Of a stretch of 64,000 nt of DNA, positions 11,440 to 21,570 are shown piece by piece. The notes beneath the pieces are model-generated. The model was not told the DNA's origin, ran no database searches, and saw nothing but the letters and a program-made list of their open reading frames with translations. The DNA lies in contig JARZZO010000014.1 in the NCBI GenBank assembly GCA_030544215.1, forward strand, positions 39,399,734-39,463,733, written 5' to 3'. Origin of the DNA: Zantedeschia hybrid cultivar (Eukaryota; Streptophyta; Magnoliopsida; Alismatales; Araceae). Both the position numbers and the translations under genes were made by a program. Each line of letters begins with the position of its first letter. Position 1 is the stretch's first letter.

Positions 11440-12688
11440 CGTGTACATCAGGTGCACAAAGCAACGCAGCAAAACAGGTGGGTGCTAGCACACTAGGCCA
11501 CAGTGGCTAGCTAGCTGGATAGGCAAGGCCATCTACCGCATGGTAGCACACAAAGCAAGGCACAATGGGCATTGTCGCGTGGCGACTGTGGGCGGGATGC
11601 CCTCTTTTGGCAGGGCATGGGCTCTGATGTGCCTATCGTGCATAGTTCGCGTGGCCGATACGTGGGCCACACTAACAGGGCTTCGAAGCGTGGCCGAGGT
11701 GGAGAGAGAGAGATAGAGAACAGAAAGAGAGTGGAAGGGTTAAAGAGAGAGTAAGGAGAGAGATGGGACCGGGGGAGAGAGACAAAGAGAAAGCGACAGG
11801 GGGAGAAAAAGAAGTAGGGAGAGAGAAAGTGAAAAAGTGAGACAAAAGGAGAACGTAAAAGAGACAGAGGGAGAGAGCAACAGGGAGAGAGAAATTGGAG
11901 GTTGGAAGAAGAAGAGAGAGAGGTAGGGAGAGAGTAAGAGAGAGAGAAATATAGAGTTCAGTAGAGAGAGAGAGAGAAAAGAGGAGAGAGAGAAGGAGAA
12001 GAAGAAGAAGAAGAAGAGAGAAATAAAGGGGGAAGAAGAGAGAGGGAGGACCGAGAGGAGAGAGAGAGAGTTCAGTGGTGGAGAGAGAGAGAGGAGGGTG
12101 AGAGAAAGAAGGGGAGAGAGAAATAAGAGAGAGCAAGGGGTGCAATTGTGGGGGTTTTAAAAGAGAGAGAAGAGAGAAAAAAGGAAAGAGAGAGAGAGAA
12201 GGAAGAAGGCCGACAGTTGCCCTTGTGGGTTCCTTGGAAAGAAAGTTAGGGCATCCCTCTCATAGTTACTTAAAGACCAATATGCTCATGCGTTTTTCCT
12301 TTTTGCAAAAATAATCAATTGTGCTTGCCAGAATTTGAACCATGGACACTACAATGATGGCCAAGTGGTCCAACCAACTGAGCTACATTCTTTTTATGTC
12401 TTGAACGCACAAACAATTAAGTTATGTTTTGCAGTGAATGATGATTATGCAAAATAAAGAATTATTTAATCATTTCCGACCTTTGAAAATTGACATAAAT
12501 CCACAAATGCACCAACACTTAGTTTTTCACATAAAATGACAATGTTCTTAACTCGGAATTCAACAAAATTTGTTTTGTTGCAAAGAGCACAAAATTATTC
12601 TATCATTTCATGTGATTTTGCATTTAAAATCATGAGTGTAATGTATGAATTTATCCTTTTAATGTCCAGAATTTCAAAATTATCAACA
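11440..12688 (-). repeat. Family X LTR, antisense orientation
   Basis: On the minus strand this starts TGTTGATAATTTTG (at 12688), aligning with the start of the solo LTR at 8487. It has the same AT-rich start, tRNA-like segment and CT-rich tract (GA-rich on +, about 11700-12220), then a GC-rich block that abuts the opposite-facing LTR at 11440. The AT-rich 3' end of the LTR is absent, so this copy is truncated. Its sister is 41965-43177. The frame at 12536-13042 is a chimera joining the LTR start to a copia gag fragment and is not a gene. Confidence 0.65.
12325..12390 (-). other. tRNA-like segment in X LTR
   Basis: On the minus strand, TAGCTCAGTTGG is a perfect A box, and GGTTCAAATTC is one base from the B-box consensus. 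It starts about 298 bases from the LTR start. Confidence 0.6.
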
Positions 12689-13445
12689 GACAATGACAAG
12701 CGTTTAATTTCTTTGAACAACATGGCTAAAAGTGTACTGTGTTATGCACTTGGTAAGAAAGAATTCAATCAGATCTCAGCCTATAGAATAGCACAAGAGA
12801 TATGGAAGAAGTTGGAGCTAATGTACGAAGCTACAGACAAAGTAAAAGAGACTAGGATTGACATCCTAGTGACTCAATATGAAAAGTTCAAGATGGAGCC
12901 ATCCAAAAGCATCACCCAAATGTACACCAGATTCACAGACATCACAAATGGGTTGATGGATCTCGGAAAAGAGCATAGCAGTGGAAATTTACTTACAAAT
13001 ATCTTAAGGTCTCTTACAAGCCCCAGCAGACTCCAAAGGTGACAACAATTGAAGAATCTAATGATCTCAATTGCCTCACCATTGAAAAACTCATTGAGTC
13101 CTTTGTGGCCCATGAGATCAACATGAAAAGGTTAGAGGAGATCACCTCAAATAAAAAGGTCTACACAACACTGAAGTTAAGTCTTCCCAGCACTGGTGGA
13201 GGTTTTTCAAGTGAAGAAAGGGAAGTCAACAATGAAGAAGAGGCTTTGTTCTCTCAAAGATTGCAGAGGATATTGAAGAAGAAGCTCCAAAGAAGGTCCA
13301 ACCAAAGGTACACCATGAAGGGACTAACAAAGGACAAAAAGTAGGAACCAATCTGCTATGAATGCAAACAACCAGGGCATTTGAAGGTTGAATTTCCTCA
13401 ACTAAAGAAGAAATAATACAAGAACAAAGACTACTCCAAGAAACC
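12689..13445 (+). pseudogene. copia-2 gag fragment (UBN2 type), unit 1
   Basis: This encodes part of a copia gag of a different family from copia-1. Motifs include ALGKKEFNQISAYRIAQEIW, YEATDKVKETRID and QYEKFKMEPSKSITQMYTRF, as in UBN2 gag domains of SIRE/Opie-type elements. The N-terminus is replaced by X LTR sequence. The frame shifts near 13020, and a TAG stop at 13342 precedes the zinc knuckle CYECKQPGHLKVEF, whose last Cys is Phe. The fragment ends in the Gy LTR that follows. Its sister copy, 43178-43928, keeps the last knuckle Cys. Confidence 0.8.
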
Positions 13446-15743
13446 TAATGACCCGCTACCCTATAATCGGGGATCCGTTACTAAATAGGTACCAAACCAT
13501 TAGAATTCGGAGCCAAACTAGGATCGCAAATAAGTCTAGGAAATAAATGATAAACTGAGCTAAACATTCCACACAACATCGAACTGTAATGTAAAAGTGT
13601 AGGAAATAAAATTATTATAGTCCGACTCAATTCAACAAATAAATACATAGTCCACAACTGAAAGGTAATAATAATGCGTACGGGCCATAAATAAAAGTAC
13701 AACTATATCGGGACATACGACGAAACAGTGGTTGTTGGCGCACAACCCGAGACAGAACCCATGACTCCTATGCCTATGTGAACCCTAACCTAAAAACACA
13801 GGGAGTGAGTCACGCTAGAATGGACTCAATAGGGATCTCGTGATCCCCATCTCCCCCCCACACACACAATCGCAATACAATAGGAGATATAGGCAAGAGA
13901 TTCATAATTAAAGCGATAAATAAACCACACGTCCACAGTAAGAAATGCACAAGAAACTGCCAAGTCAACCAAGAAAAATATCAACCCGCTGAGACGAAAT
14001 AGCAACCCCTTGCATAGCGCGCTGACTACTCCGGCTTGTCTAACTCTAGGTGCTTCTGCCTCCGCTCAGTCAAGTGACAACTCTGAAAGGTACCACTCCC
14101 ACATCGGGGTACACCCAGTAACCTTCGCCTCCTAGGAGCCACCATGTCACTCCCACACTAGCACAAGGTGTCAATCGCTAACAATTTTCACTCTAGGTCT
14201 ATGATCGCATAATTACAAAGCAATGCGATTCCGAGCATGTGAAAATCCCCGCCTCAATTACGATTTCGAGCATGCATTTAACAAGATTGTCCAACAATAT
14301 ACAAGAATTTAATTGACATAATGTATAATAATCACACATTATGAATGCAGGAAAGGTACCACTCTTACATCGGGGTACACCCAGTCACCTTCGCCTCCTA
14401 GGAGCCACCAAGTCACTCCCACACTAACACAAGGTGTCAATCGCTAACAATTGTCACTCTAGGTCCACGATCGCATAATCACGAAGCAATGTGATTCCGA
14501 GCATGTGGAAATCCCCGCCCTAATTACAATTTCGAGCATGCATTTAACAAGATTGTCCAACAATATACAAGAATTTAATTGACATAATGTATAATAATCA
14601 TACATTATGAATGCAGGAAATACTAGGGCTCTAGCTTGAATCGCGTCGACCCTAGTCGATGCCATTCAACGCCCTAATACTGGTTCTCACAGAAGCTGGC
14701 CTCATGACTCAGGGACATGGGCTTGAATCGCGTCGACTCAAGCCGACACGATTCGCAAATCACGTCGACCTTAGTGGACACGATTTAGTGTCCGAAATAA
14801 AACTCCCCTTTGGTCTCACCGAGCCACTACACAAATCTCCTTCCCCCAAATCAAATAAAAACATCACAAATAGAGAGATGGGAAATTCATTAACCACAAT
14901 AAAACATGCAACTCTCATTTCATAAAATCGCCACTTCAATCAAAAACCGCCCTAAAATATGCTCATTTTCTACCCAAAAATCCCCACACATCCATAGTAT
15001 GCTCCAAAGCAAGAAATCATTCAAAATTCATGAGTTACATCAATCGAAATACACATAAGGATCATCACCCTACCGGTTACTTGAACTTCTTCTGACTCCT
15101 TGCGGAGTCCCCTCTCGGCGGAAGCGCCGCCGCAACACAAATGAATCACTGAGCTCCGTCTCCTCGCCATTAAATTGCTATATCGCAATCCGCCACCGAT
15201 ACCGCCTTAGACACCGTCACTCCGCCGATACGTCAGCCACCGTCCAGAGAGTGAAGAGCTGCAGTGGAGATGGTGGTAGGGAGTAGGAGTGGTGGTGGAG
15301 GAAGAAGAAGAGGATGAGAGAAAGGAGGAAAAGATGAGAGGATGAAGATAGAGAAAGAGAAGGAGAGAATGAGCTGAAGGAGAGGAGAAAGGAGGGTGGT
15401 TCGAGGTGTCAAACCCGACAACCTAAATCGTGTCGTCCCAGAACGACGCCGTTTAGACGATAAGACAAGGGTCATATACTGGTAGATGTCTGAATCGCGT
15501 CGACCTTGCGTGATGCCATTCAGACGAGAAGACCAGGGCCATACACACGTGCCTCTACGCCTGACCACGCGTCACACAAGCATGGTTCCCAAATCGCATC
15601 GCCCATGGACAACGCCTTTCAAAAGTACGTCTTGCCTGCTTGACGTAGTTCAAGATCCCAGCACCAAGCTCACAAAGACCCAAACCAGGTAGTCCAATAC
15701 CGAAACTAACCCCATAATTGAATCTGAAACCTCAATCCTTACA
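13446..15743 (-). repeat. Gy-family 3' LTR (unit 1 copy of the Gy-2 LTR)
   Basis: On the minus strand this begins TGTAAGGATTGAGG at 15743 and ends near 13446 with the family end (...GATTATAGGG). It is homologous to the Gy-1 LTRs and to 43929-45996. A pol 3' end and a PPT remnant adjoin it at 15744, which makes it a 3' LTR. The CT-rich plant-promoter-like region lies at about 15250-15410. Hairpin-type GGCGTC/GACGCC units are visible at about 14640-14790 and 15420-15660. A tandem repeat of about 250 bp is seen at about 14090-14340 and 14350-14610. The leftmost bases are decayed, so the boundary is good to a few bases only. Confidence 0.8.
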
Positions 15744-16509
15744 TCTTACCTCCTTAAGAAAATTTTGTCTTCAAAATTACTGCAACTATGGTAACGTCAA
15801 AGGAAAAGGATACTACAAAGTTCAAAGGAGAACTTACTGGAAAAGGTAGGGAAACTGCTCTCGCATCTTTTCTTCTCGGTCCCAAGTCGCCTCGCCTCTA
15901 GAGCGATGCTGCCAAATCACCTTCACCAAAGAAATAATCTTGTTCCGAAGGACCTACTCCCTATGATCAGCAATGCGCACTGGATACTCTAGAAAAGATA
16001 AGTCCTCCGAGACTTCCAACTCTAAAAAGTCTAAGACATGGGATGGATCCTACACATACTTCCTCAGCATCGACTAGAACACATCGTGGACTCCCATTAG
16101 ACTGGGTGGTAAGGCTAGCTGATACGCCGTCTCCCCATCTCGAGGAAGAATGGGAAAGGACCTAATAAATCATGGACTCAACTTGCCTCGCTTCCCAAAT
16201 CTCACCACACCGTTGGAGGGTGACACACAGAGGAACATGTGATCCCTAAGAAGCGGTCTTCTACGAACATCAGCATAGCTCTTCTGCCTACACTAAGCTG
16301 CGGTCAATCTCGACTGCACTACTCTCGCAACCTCTGCACACTGCTGTACCATCTCTGGCCCTACCATCTGCCTATCACCAGTCTTAGACCAATTCAATGG
16401 ATATCAACATTGCCTCCCATACAATGCCACATGCGATGCCTTGCCGATGCTGGAATGATAGCAAATGTTGTATGCAAACTCCACAGTAGATAAGTGTTGT
16501 TCCCTAGAA
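15744..16509 (-). pseudogene. Gy pol 3' end (integrase C-terminal half), unit 1
   Basis: Reading on the minus strand, fragments match the intact integrase end of Gy-1: a stretch before and including RQKSYADVRRR, then the region after it, ending with a sequence like GAAGACAAAATTTTCTTAAGG just before the LTR (PPT region). Several stops and frameshifts are present. The gene is cut at 16509 by insertion of copia-1, whose 5-bp TSD is CCTCC. The N-terminal part of this polyprotein is not present in unit 1, because the duplication ends inside copia-1; in unit 2 it continues at 60266. Confidence 0.75.
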
Positions 16510-16514
16510 CCTCC

Positions 16515-18103
16515 TGTTAGGAAGCGTCGCAACGCAGCGGAAATATAAAACGATTCCAATTATCGGGTTGCTGGGATCAAAAAAGTGACAGATAAAATTA
16601 ACTGGAAGAACCGTTCTTCACCTTTGCGTTGTTTCGAATCTCCTGTGGATTGAACCGTTTCGGTAATCGCGCACGCGCACGATTTCTAGAGGTATCCACA
16701 CGAGCTCTCGATGTAGACGCTATTTCCTCCTCGGCTTGAGTACGTCGACCTGATCTCAAATCTACCATGCAGTTGATAAGCATAAGAGAGTGGGATCTTC
16801 CTCAAAAGAGAGAGAGGGAGAGAGAGAAGAGAGAGAAAACACCGAGAGCTTATGGTGTTGTGTACATCTACCTCCACCACCTTCCCCTTAACGTCCTTTT
16901 ATAACAATTATAAATAAGGCTAAGGATTAATTCTCATGATTATCCAAGATCTTGGCCTTGGATAATTCTCCATTTTAAATATTCATGTTTGTCCTGCGGC
17001 TTTTCATAAAAACCCAGATAAATATAATATTTTAATCTCTCACCGTCTTATGAGAACTCTTATGTGTGTGACCCTTTAGGCTCATATATCAATCTGGTTT
17101 CAAGCCCACTAAACTTAGAACTAATTCTAAAGTTTAGTATTTATTAATTATTATTTAAACATCATATGTTAAATAATTAATTCAATAAATAATTGGTTTA
17201 TTATCCGATGATTAATCCACTTGACCTTCTGACCATGAACGGCACCAAACACTACCTCATGATCCCATAAGATATAAGGGATATTATTCCCTTTATTTGA
17301 ACATTTTCGTCTGCAGATACCACACAGATAAAATCCGTCACTCATCCAATGTCCCAATAACGCAAGGGTATGGTTTTATAGTCAAACCCTTTATCGCATT
17401 ATTTAGATGGATTCCAGTACTCAGTTAACTTCTAGAAAGACATCTCTTTCAGTTGACTCTGGCCAGGCATTTCTGTGCACACATCCATAGGACATTCTCT
17501 CTCTAGCGGTATACAAAGAGTGAGTGATCCCCTGTTGTTCACTCAATTACCTTCGCAAGCTTTCTGCTGTGTCTGAGAGACTGACTATTGTGGACTTAAT
17601 GGTTAAAGTTCACAAGCCAGAGAATCAAGTCACAATGGTCTACAAGCAAGGTATCATTGGTGACTCAGGTCAAAGGACCAACTGCGCTACTGCAACGGTT
17701 GAATTCCCTGGTTGACTATCATGTATAAAGACCATCAAGGAATTTTAATTCGGATCTGTTCTGTGAACTCATTCTCTAATGAGGACCCACAAGTTTGTCT
17801 TAGTGTCACCACACGAGTGAATATGAGATCATTCACCCTCATCGCATAAGCAGAAATAACCTGTGTCGATCTTATCTGATATTTAACGTCTAATTCAAAT
17901 ATCCTATGATCGAGAACTATTTAAGACAAGTGACTAAGAATAATGATCTCACTATCATTATCTCATCATGATTCAATATCCTGTACATTTGTCTACGGAT
18001 CTTCTATTACGATAGTTAAATTGCGAGAACTATATATAATGAAATAATTGCCTTCATTAATATTCAGAACTAGAATGTACATTAAGGCCACCCAATTCTT
18101 TCA
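16515..18103 (-). repeat. copia-1 3' LTR, unit 1
   Basis: 1589 bp, with the minus-strand start at 18103 (TGAAAGAATTGGG) and the end TTCCTAACA at 16515. A PPT flanks it inside and TSD CCTCC (16510-16514) outside. A CT-rich tract (GA-rich on +) is at about 16805-16840. Confidence 0.88.
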
Positions 18104-18115
18104 TTCTCCCACTTG
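18104..18115 (-). promoter_or_regulatory. copia-1 polypurine tract
   Basis: The minus strand reads CAAGTGGGAGAA directly before the 3' LTR start, the expected plus-strand primer. The unit 2 copy at 48316-48327 is identical. Confidence 0.85.
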
Positions 18116-18117
18116 GA

Positions 18118-18815
18118 CTAAAGCCAATCACCCATATGTATAAGTCCCATAGACTTAAGGTGACGTTCTAAATTGTTTTGAGACAATGGCTTAGTCAAGG
18201 GATCTGCTACATTATCTTTCGGATGAGACTTTCTCAACCACTATATCTCCTCGGGCGATTATCTCACAGATCAGATGAAAACGTCTCAGAATGTGCTTTG
18301 ACCTCTGATGTGATCTTGGCTCCTTTGCTTGAGCTATTGTCCCATTGTCATCACACAATAATGGGACATGATCTGAAATGCTTGGGACTACTCCAAGTGC
18401 AGAGATGAACTTCTTCATCCAAACCGCCTCCTTAGCCACTTCAAATGCAGCAATATATTCTGCTTCAGTCGTTGAATCTGTAGTTGTTTCTTGTTTTGAA
18501 CTTTTCCAACTCACTGCACCTCCATTTATCATGAACACAAATCCAGATATGGATTTGTTGTCATCCATATCCAACTAGAAGCTCGAGTCAGTATATCCTC
18601 GAAGTTTCCAAGTCGTCTCCTCCATAGACGAGAAATAGATCCTTAGTCCTTCTCAAGTATCTAAGGATACATTTCACCGCCTTCCAGTCTGCCTCACCCG
18701 GATCAGTATGATATCTACTAGTGACACTTAGTGGATGTGCCACATCAGGCTTAGTACATAGCATTGCATACATGATAGATCCTATTACGGAAGCATAAGG
18801 AACTCTATCTATGTA
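18118..18815 (-). pseudogene. copia-1 reverse transcriptase end and RNase H, unit 1
   Basis: The minus strand encodes SRYHTDPGEADWKAVKCILR (connection region) and then copia RNase H: MDMDDNKSISGFVFMINGG, SSKQETTTDSTTEAEYIAA and DDNGTIAQAKEPRSHQRSKH. The C-terminus is ADPLTKPL...HMGDWL with a TAG stop at 18118-18120, two bases beyond the PPT. A stop lies between the YTDSSF region and MDMDDN, so the frame is not whole. Gy-1 interrupts it at 18815, after a 5-bp target ATGTA (18811-18815). Confidence 0.85.
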
Positions 18816-21141
18816 TGTAAGGATCGAGACTTTCGGATCCGGTTTTCGGATCAGACCCTGTTGTTCTAATCCCTGTGGGGGGCGGAAGTTCTGAGTTGAA
18901 TCGCGTCAGGACCTGGCGACGCGTTTTGAACGGCGTCCACCTTGGCAGACGCGTTTCAGGTGCTGCCACGTGGGTGCCGCGGGGGTTGGCCTTGGGCCGC
19001 GTGAGTACGGCCCTGTCAGGACGTCTGAACGGCGTCTGCGAAGGACGACGCCTTTCAGACTGCGACTCTGGGTGTGTCAGAGTACGGCCCTGACAAGTTG
19101 TCTGAATGGCGTCTGTGTGGGACGACGCGTTTCAGAATCTTGTCAGAGCGACCGTCACATCACCTGATTGGCGTCCGTGGATGTCGACGCGTTTTAGCCA
19201 GTTTCTGGTTAACCCCGTGAGCCCTCCTTCTTTCCCTCATTTTCTCCTACTCTCCTTCTCTCCTCCTCCTCCGGCGACCGGCGGCGACCACCTCCTCCTC
19301 CTTATTTTCCTCCCACCATTTCGCCTCTCCCTCCACTCCATCCTCTACCTAACTCATACCACTACCACCTCCACTTCCACAGCGGCGTTCTACTCTCCGG
19401 ACGGCGGCCGACGTCACGGTGGAGCAAGGACGACCACGGCGGTACCGGCGGCGGCGTGGGGTGAGAAGGGTGGACGGCGTGAAGCTTGGAGGAGTTCGAG
19501 TGTCCGGTAGGGTGACGTTCCCCGTAGCGTTGTGTTTAAATCATGTTTTCCTCGATATTCATGTGGTAGATCTTCGGTTTTGGGGGTTAGAATGAGCATG
19601 TTTAGGTTCTCTATAGGGGTGTTTGCCTATGAATTGTCTTGCTCTTCGTTTCCCCTCCAGTTTGAATGATTTTTGGGGTTATTTAGGGTTGGAAAGGGAG
19701 CCCTCGGGTTTAGGGCGTTCCTGGTTCCTGGGGCTGAAAGACGTCGTGCATGGACGACGCCTTTTTGAAGGGCGTCGGGCCATCACGACGCCTTTTAGAC
19801 AGGAATCGACTGACAGGCAGACTGCCAGGTCGGGGATTCTGTGGCTAAATGGCGTCATGGGTAAACGACGCATTTTTGAATGGCGTCAGGCGTCCATGAC
19901 GCGTTTTAACCACAGAAATCCCCTGAATAAAGCTCTTGGAAATTCCGGATTTTCGTGTTGAATGGCGTCTGGGGATGTCGACGCCTTTTAAAAGGCGACT
20001 ACTGGTGTCGACGCCTTTTAAGGCCAGAATCTGAAGACTGATTTATATAAACCTGTACTTGGAGCTTGAATGGCGTCGACCTAGGTCGACGCGGTTCAAG
20101 ACAGAATCTCACTAATGCATGCCAGTAAAACGTGTTCATACTGCTAGATAGATGGGTAGCACATGTTTTAGTGCACCCGATAGAGATGGATTCCTCATGA
20201 TCGGATGGTTCTATGTGTGTTATGCGATCGCGGGCTTTTCACGTGACCGGATCGCACTGTGTTGGGTTTTCAGTTACTGTGGACCTGGAGTGACATTGTA
20301 GCACTTTATCACCCTGTGCTGGTGGGGGCGTGAGCACAGCGCCGGTGGGGGCGTGGGCGGGGTGACGCCTAGTGAGAGAGGGTCACCTGGTGAACCCTGG
20401 GGTCAGCTAGTACCGGTGTCGGAGTGGTACATTCGGAGAGTCACTCATGTTGGGGGAAGGGGTAGTCACCTGAGCCAGTTGGGCCGGAGTAGCGAGCGTG
20501 CTATCCGAGGGGCTACTCCTTGGTCTCAGCAGGTCGAGGTTTTCCCTACCGTTGTTTGCACGGTCGGCGAGTTCTATCGAGATGACGGTTGTAGATTTTC
20601 TAACGGCTGGTTTAGAATGTGCATGATTATTATAACTGTGATTGCATGTATTCTCACGTAGAAAATTAGGAATCGTACCTGCCACTACACTTGTTACTTC
20701 ACCGTTAGCTGTACTTTGCACTTGTGGGTGCGTGCGTGGGCAGTGGGGATCGAAGGATCCCTATTGAGTCTTGTTCTTGAGACTCACCTCTGCGGTTTTC
20801 AGGTGAGGACTCCCAGCAGACTTAGAGCAGCGTGTGCGGCCGTGTGTTGTGCTTCTTCGGCAGTTGTTCCGGGGTATGCCCCGATGTAGTTGTTATTTAT
20901 TTCTAGCCTGTATGTTTAATTATTTCCTTTCAGCTGGAGTATGTAATTATTTGCTGTAATCGAGTCGCATTGTAATAATTTTAATTTCCTGCACTTTCAT
21001 TTCAATTCAATGCGATGTGGATGTTGAGCTTAGTTTATTATTTATTTCCCAGACTTACTAGATCCTGGTTTGGTTCCAAATTAATGATTCGGTACCCATT
21101 TAGTAATCGGATTCCCGATTATAGGGTGGCGGGTCGTTACA
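18816..21141 (+). repeat. Gy-1 5' LTR
   Basis: TGTAAGGATCGAGACTTTCG ... GGCGGGTCGTTACA, 2326 bp. It carries about 12 imperfect hairpin units (TTGAATGGCGTC, loop, GACGCGTTTCAA type) between 18897 and 20100, and a CT-rich stretch at about 19220-19330. A block near 20330-20480 contains a repeated GGTGGGGGCGTG motif. Frames inside it (for example 19106-19510 and 20353-20661) recur in both LTRs only because the LTRs are duplicates. Confidence 0.95.
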
Positions 21142-21143
21142 GT

Positions 21144-21154
21144 TGGTATCAGAG
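21144..21154 (+). promoter_or_regulatory. Gy-1 primer-binding site (tRNA-Met)
   Basis: TGGTATCAGAG follows the 5' LTR after two bases and matches the initiator tRNA-Met complement used by chromoviruses of this type. Confidence 0.88.
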
Positions 21155-21298
21155 AATACGGTCTGGCAAATAAATAAATAACTAGGTTAAATGTCGTAAA
21201 TTCGGCAAATAAATACATTATCCCGTACAGGCACGTCGGTCGCATAGGTTTTAGGATTCTAATTAGAACTTTTTGATTTTGTAATTGTAGGCTAGTAG

Positions 21299-21570
21299 AT
21301 GGCTCCCAGGAAGAGGATGCCAATTATTCGAGAGAGGGGAGATTCCCCTAGTGGGACCGAAGCAGGGAGGCCGAGTGTTGAGCAGTTTATGGAAGCCATG
21401 ATGGATACCATGGCTAGATATCAGACACGAGATCCTAGCGAGGGTTCTAGTACTCGGGGAGGGACCACAGCTACACTGTAGAGGTTCTTGAAGCTGAGGC
21501 CACCTCACTTCACCGGTCGTCCCGACCCTGACGAGGCCATTCATTGGCTTAGAGAGATTGAGAAGACCCC
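21299..21570 (+). pseudogene. Gy-1 gag N-terminus, broken
   Basis: The homologous Gy-2 gag start (63684, minus) shows that translation should begin at ATG 21299 (MAPRKRMPIIRERG...). A TAG at 21479-21481 replaces the Glu codon seen in Gy-2 (ATLERFLKL). About 60 bases further on, after EIEKT near 21568, 35 bases are missing relative to Gy-2. There the sequence GAGAAGACC occurs twice in Gy-2 and once here, as expected for deletion between short direct repeats. The deletion changes frame, so the N-terminus cannot be joined to the long downstream frame without readthrough and frameshifting. Confidence 0.85.

Noticed and set aside
11672..12145. 157-codon frame on the minus strand resembling a Ser/Leu-rich membrane protein
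   Set aside because: It is a translation of a GA/CT repeat tract.
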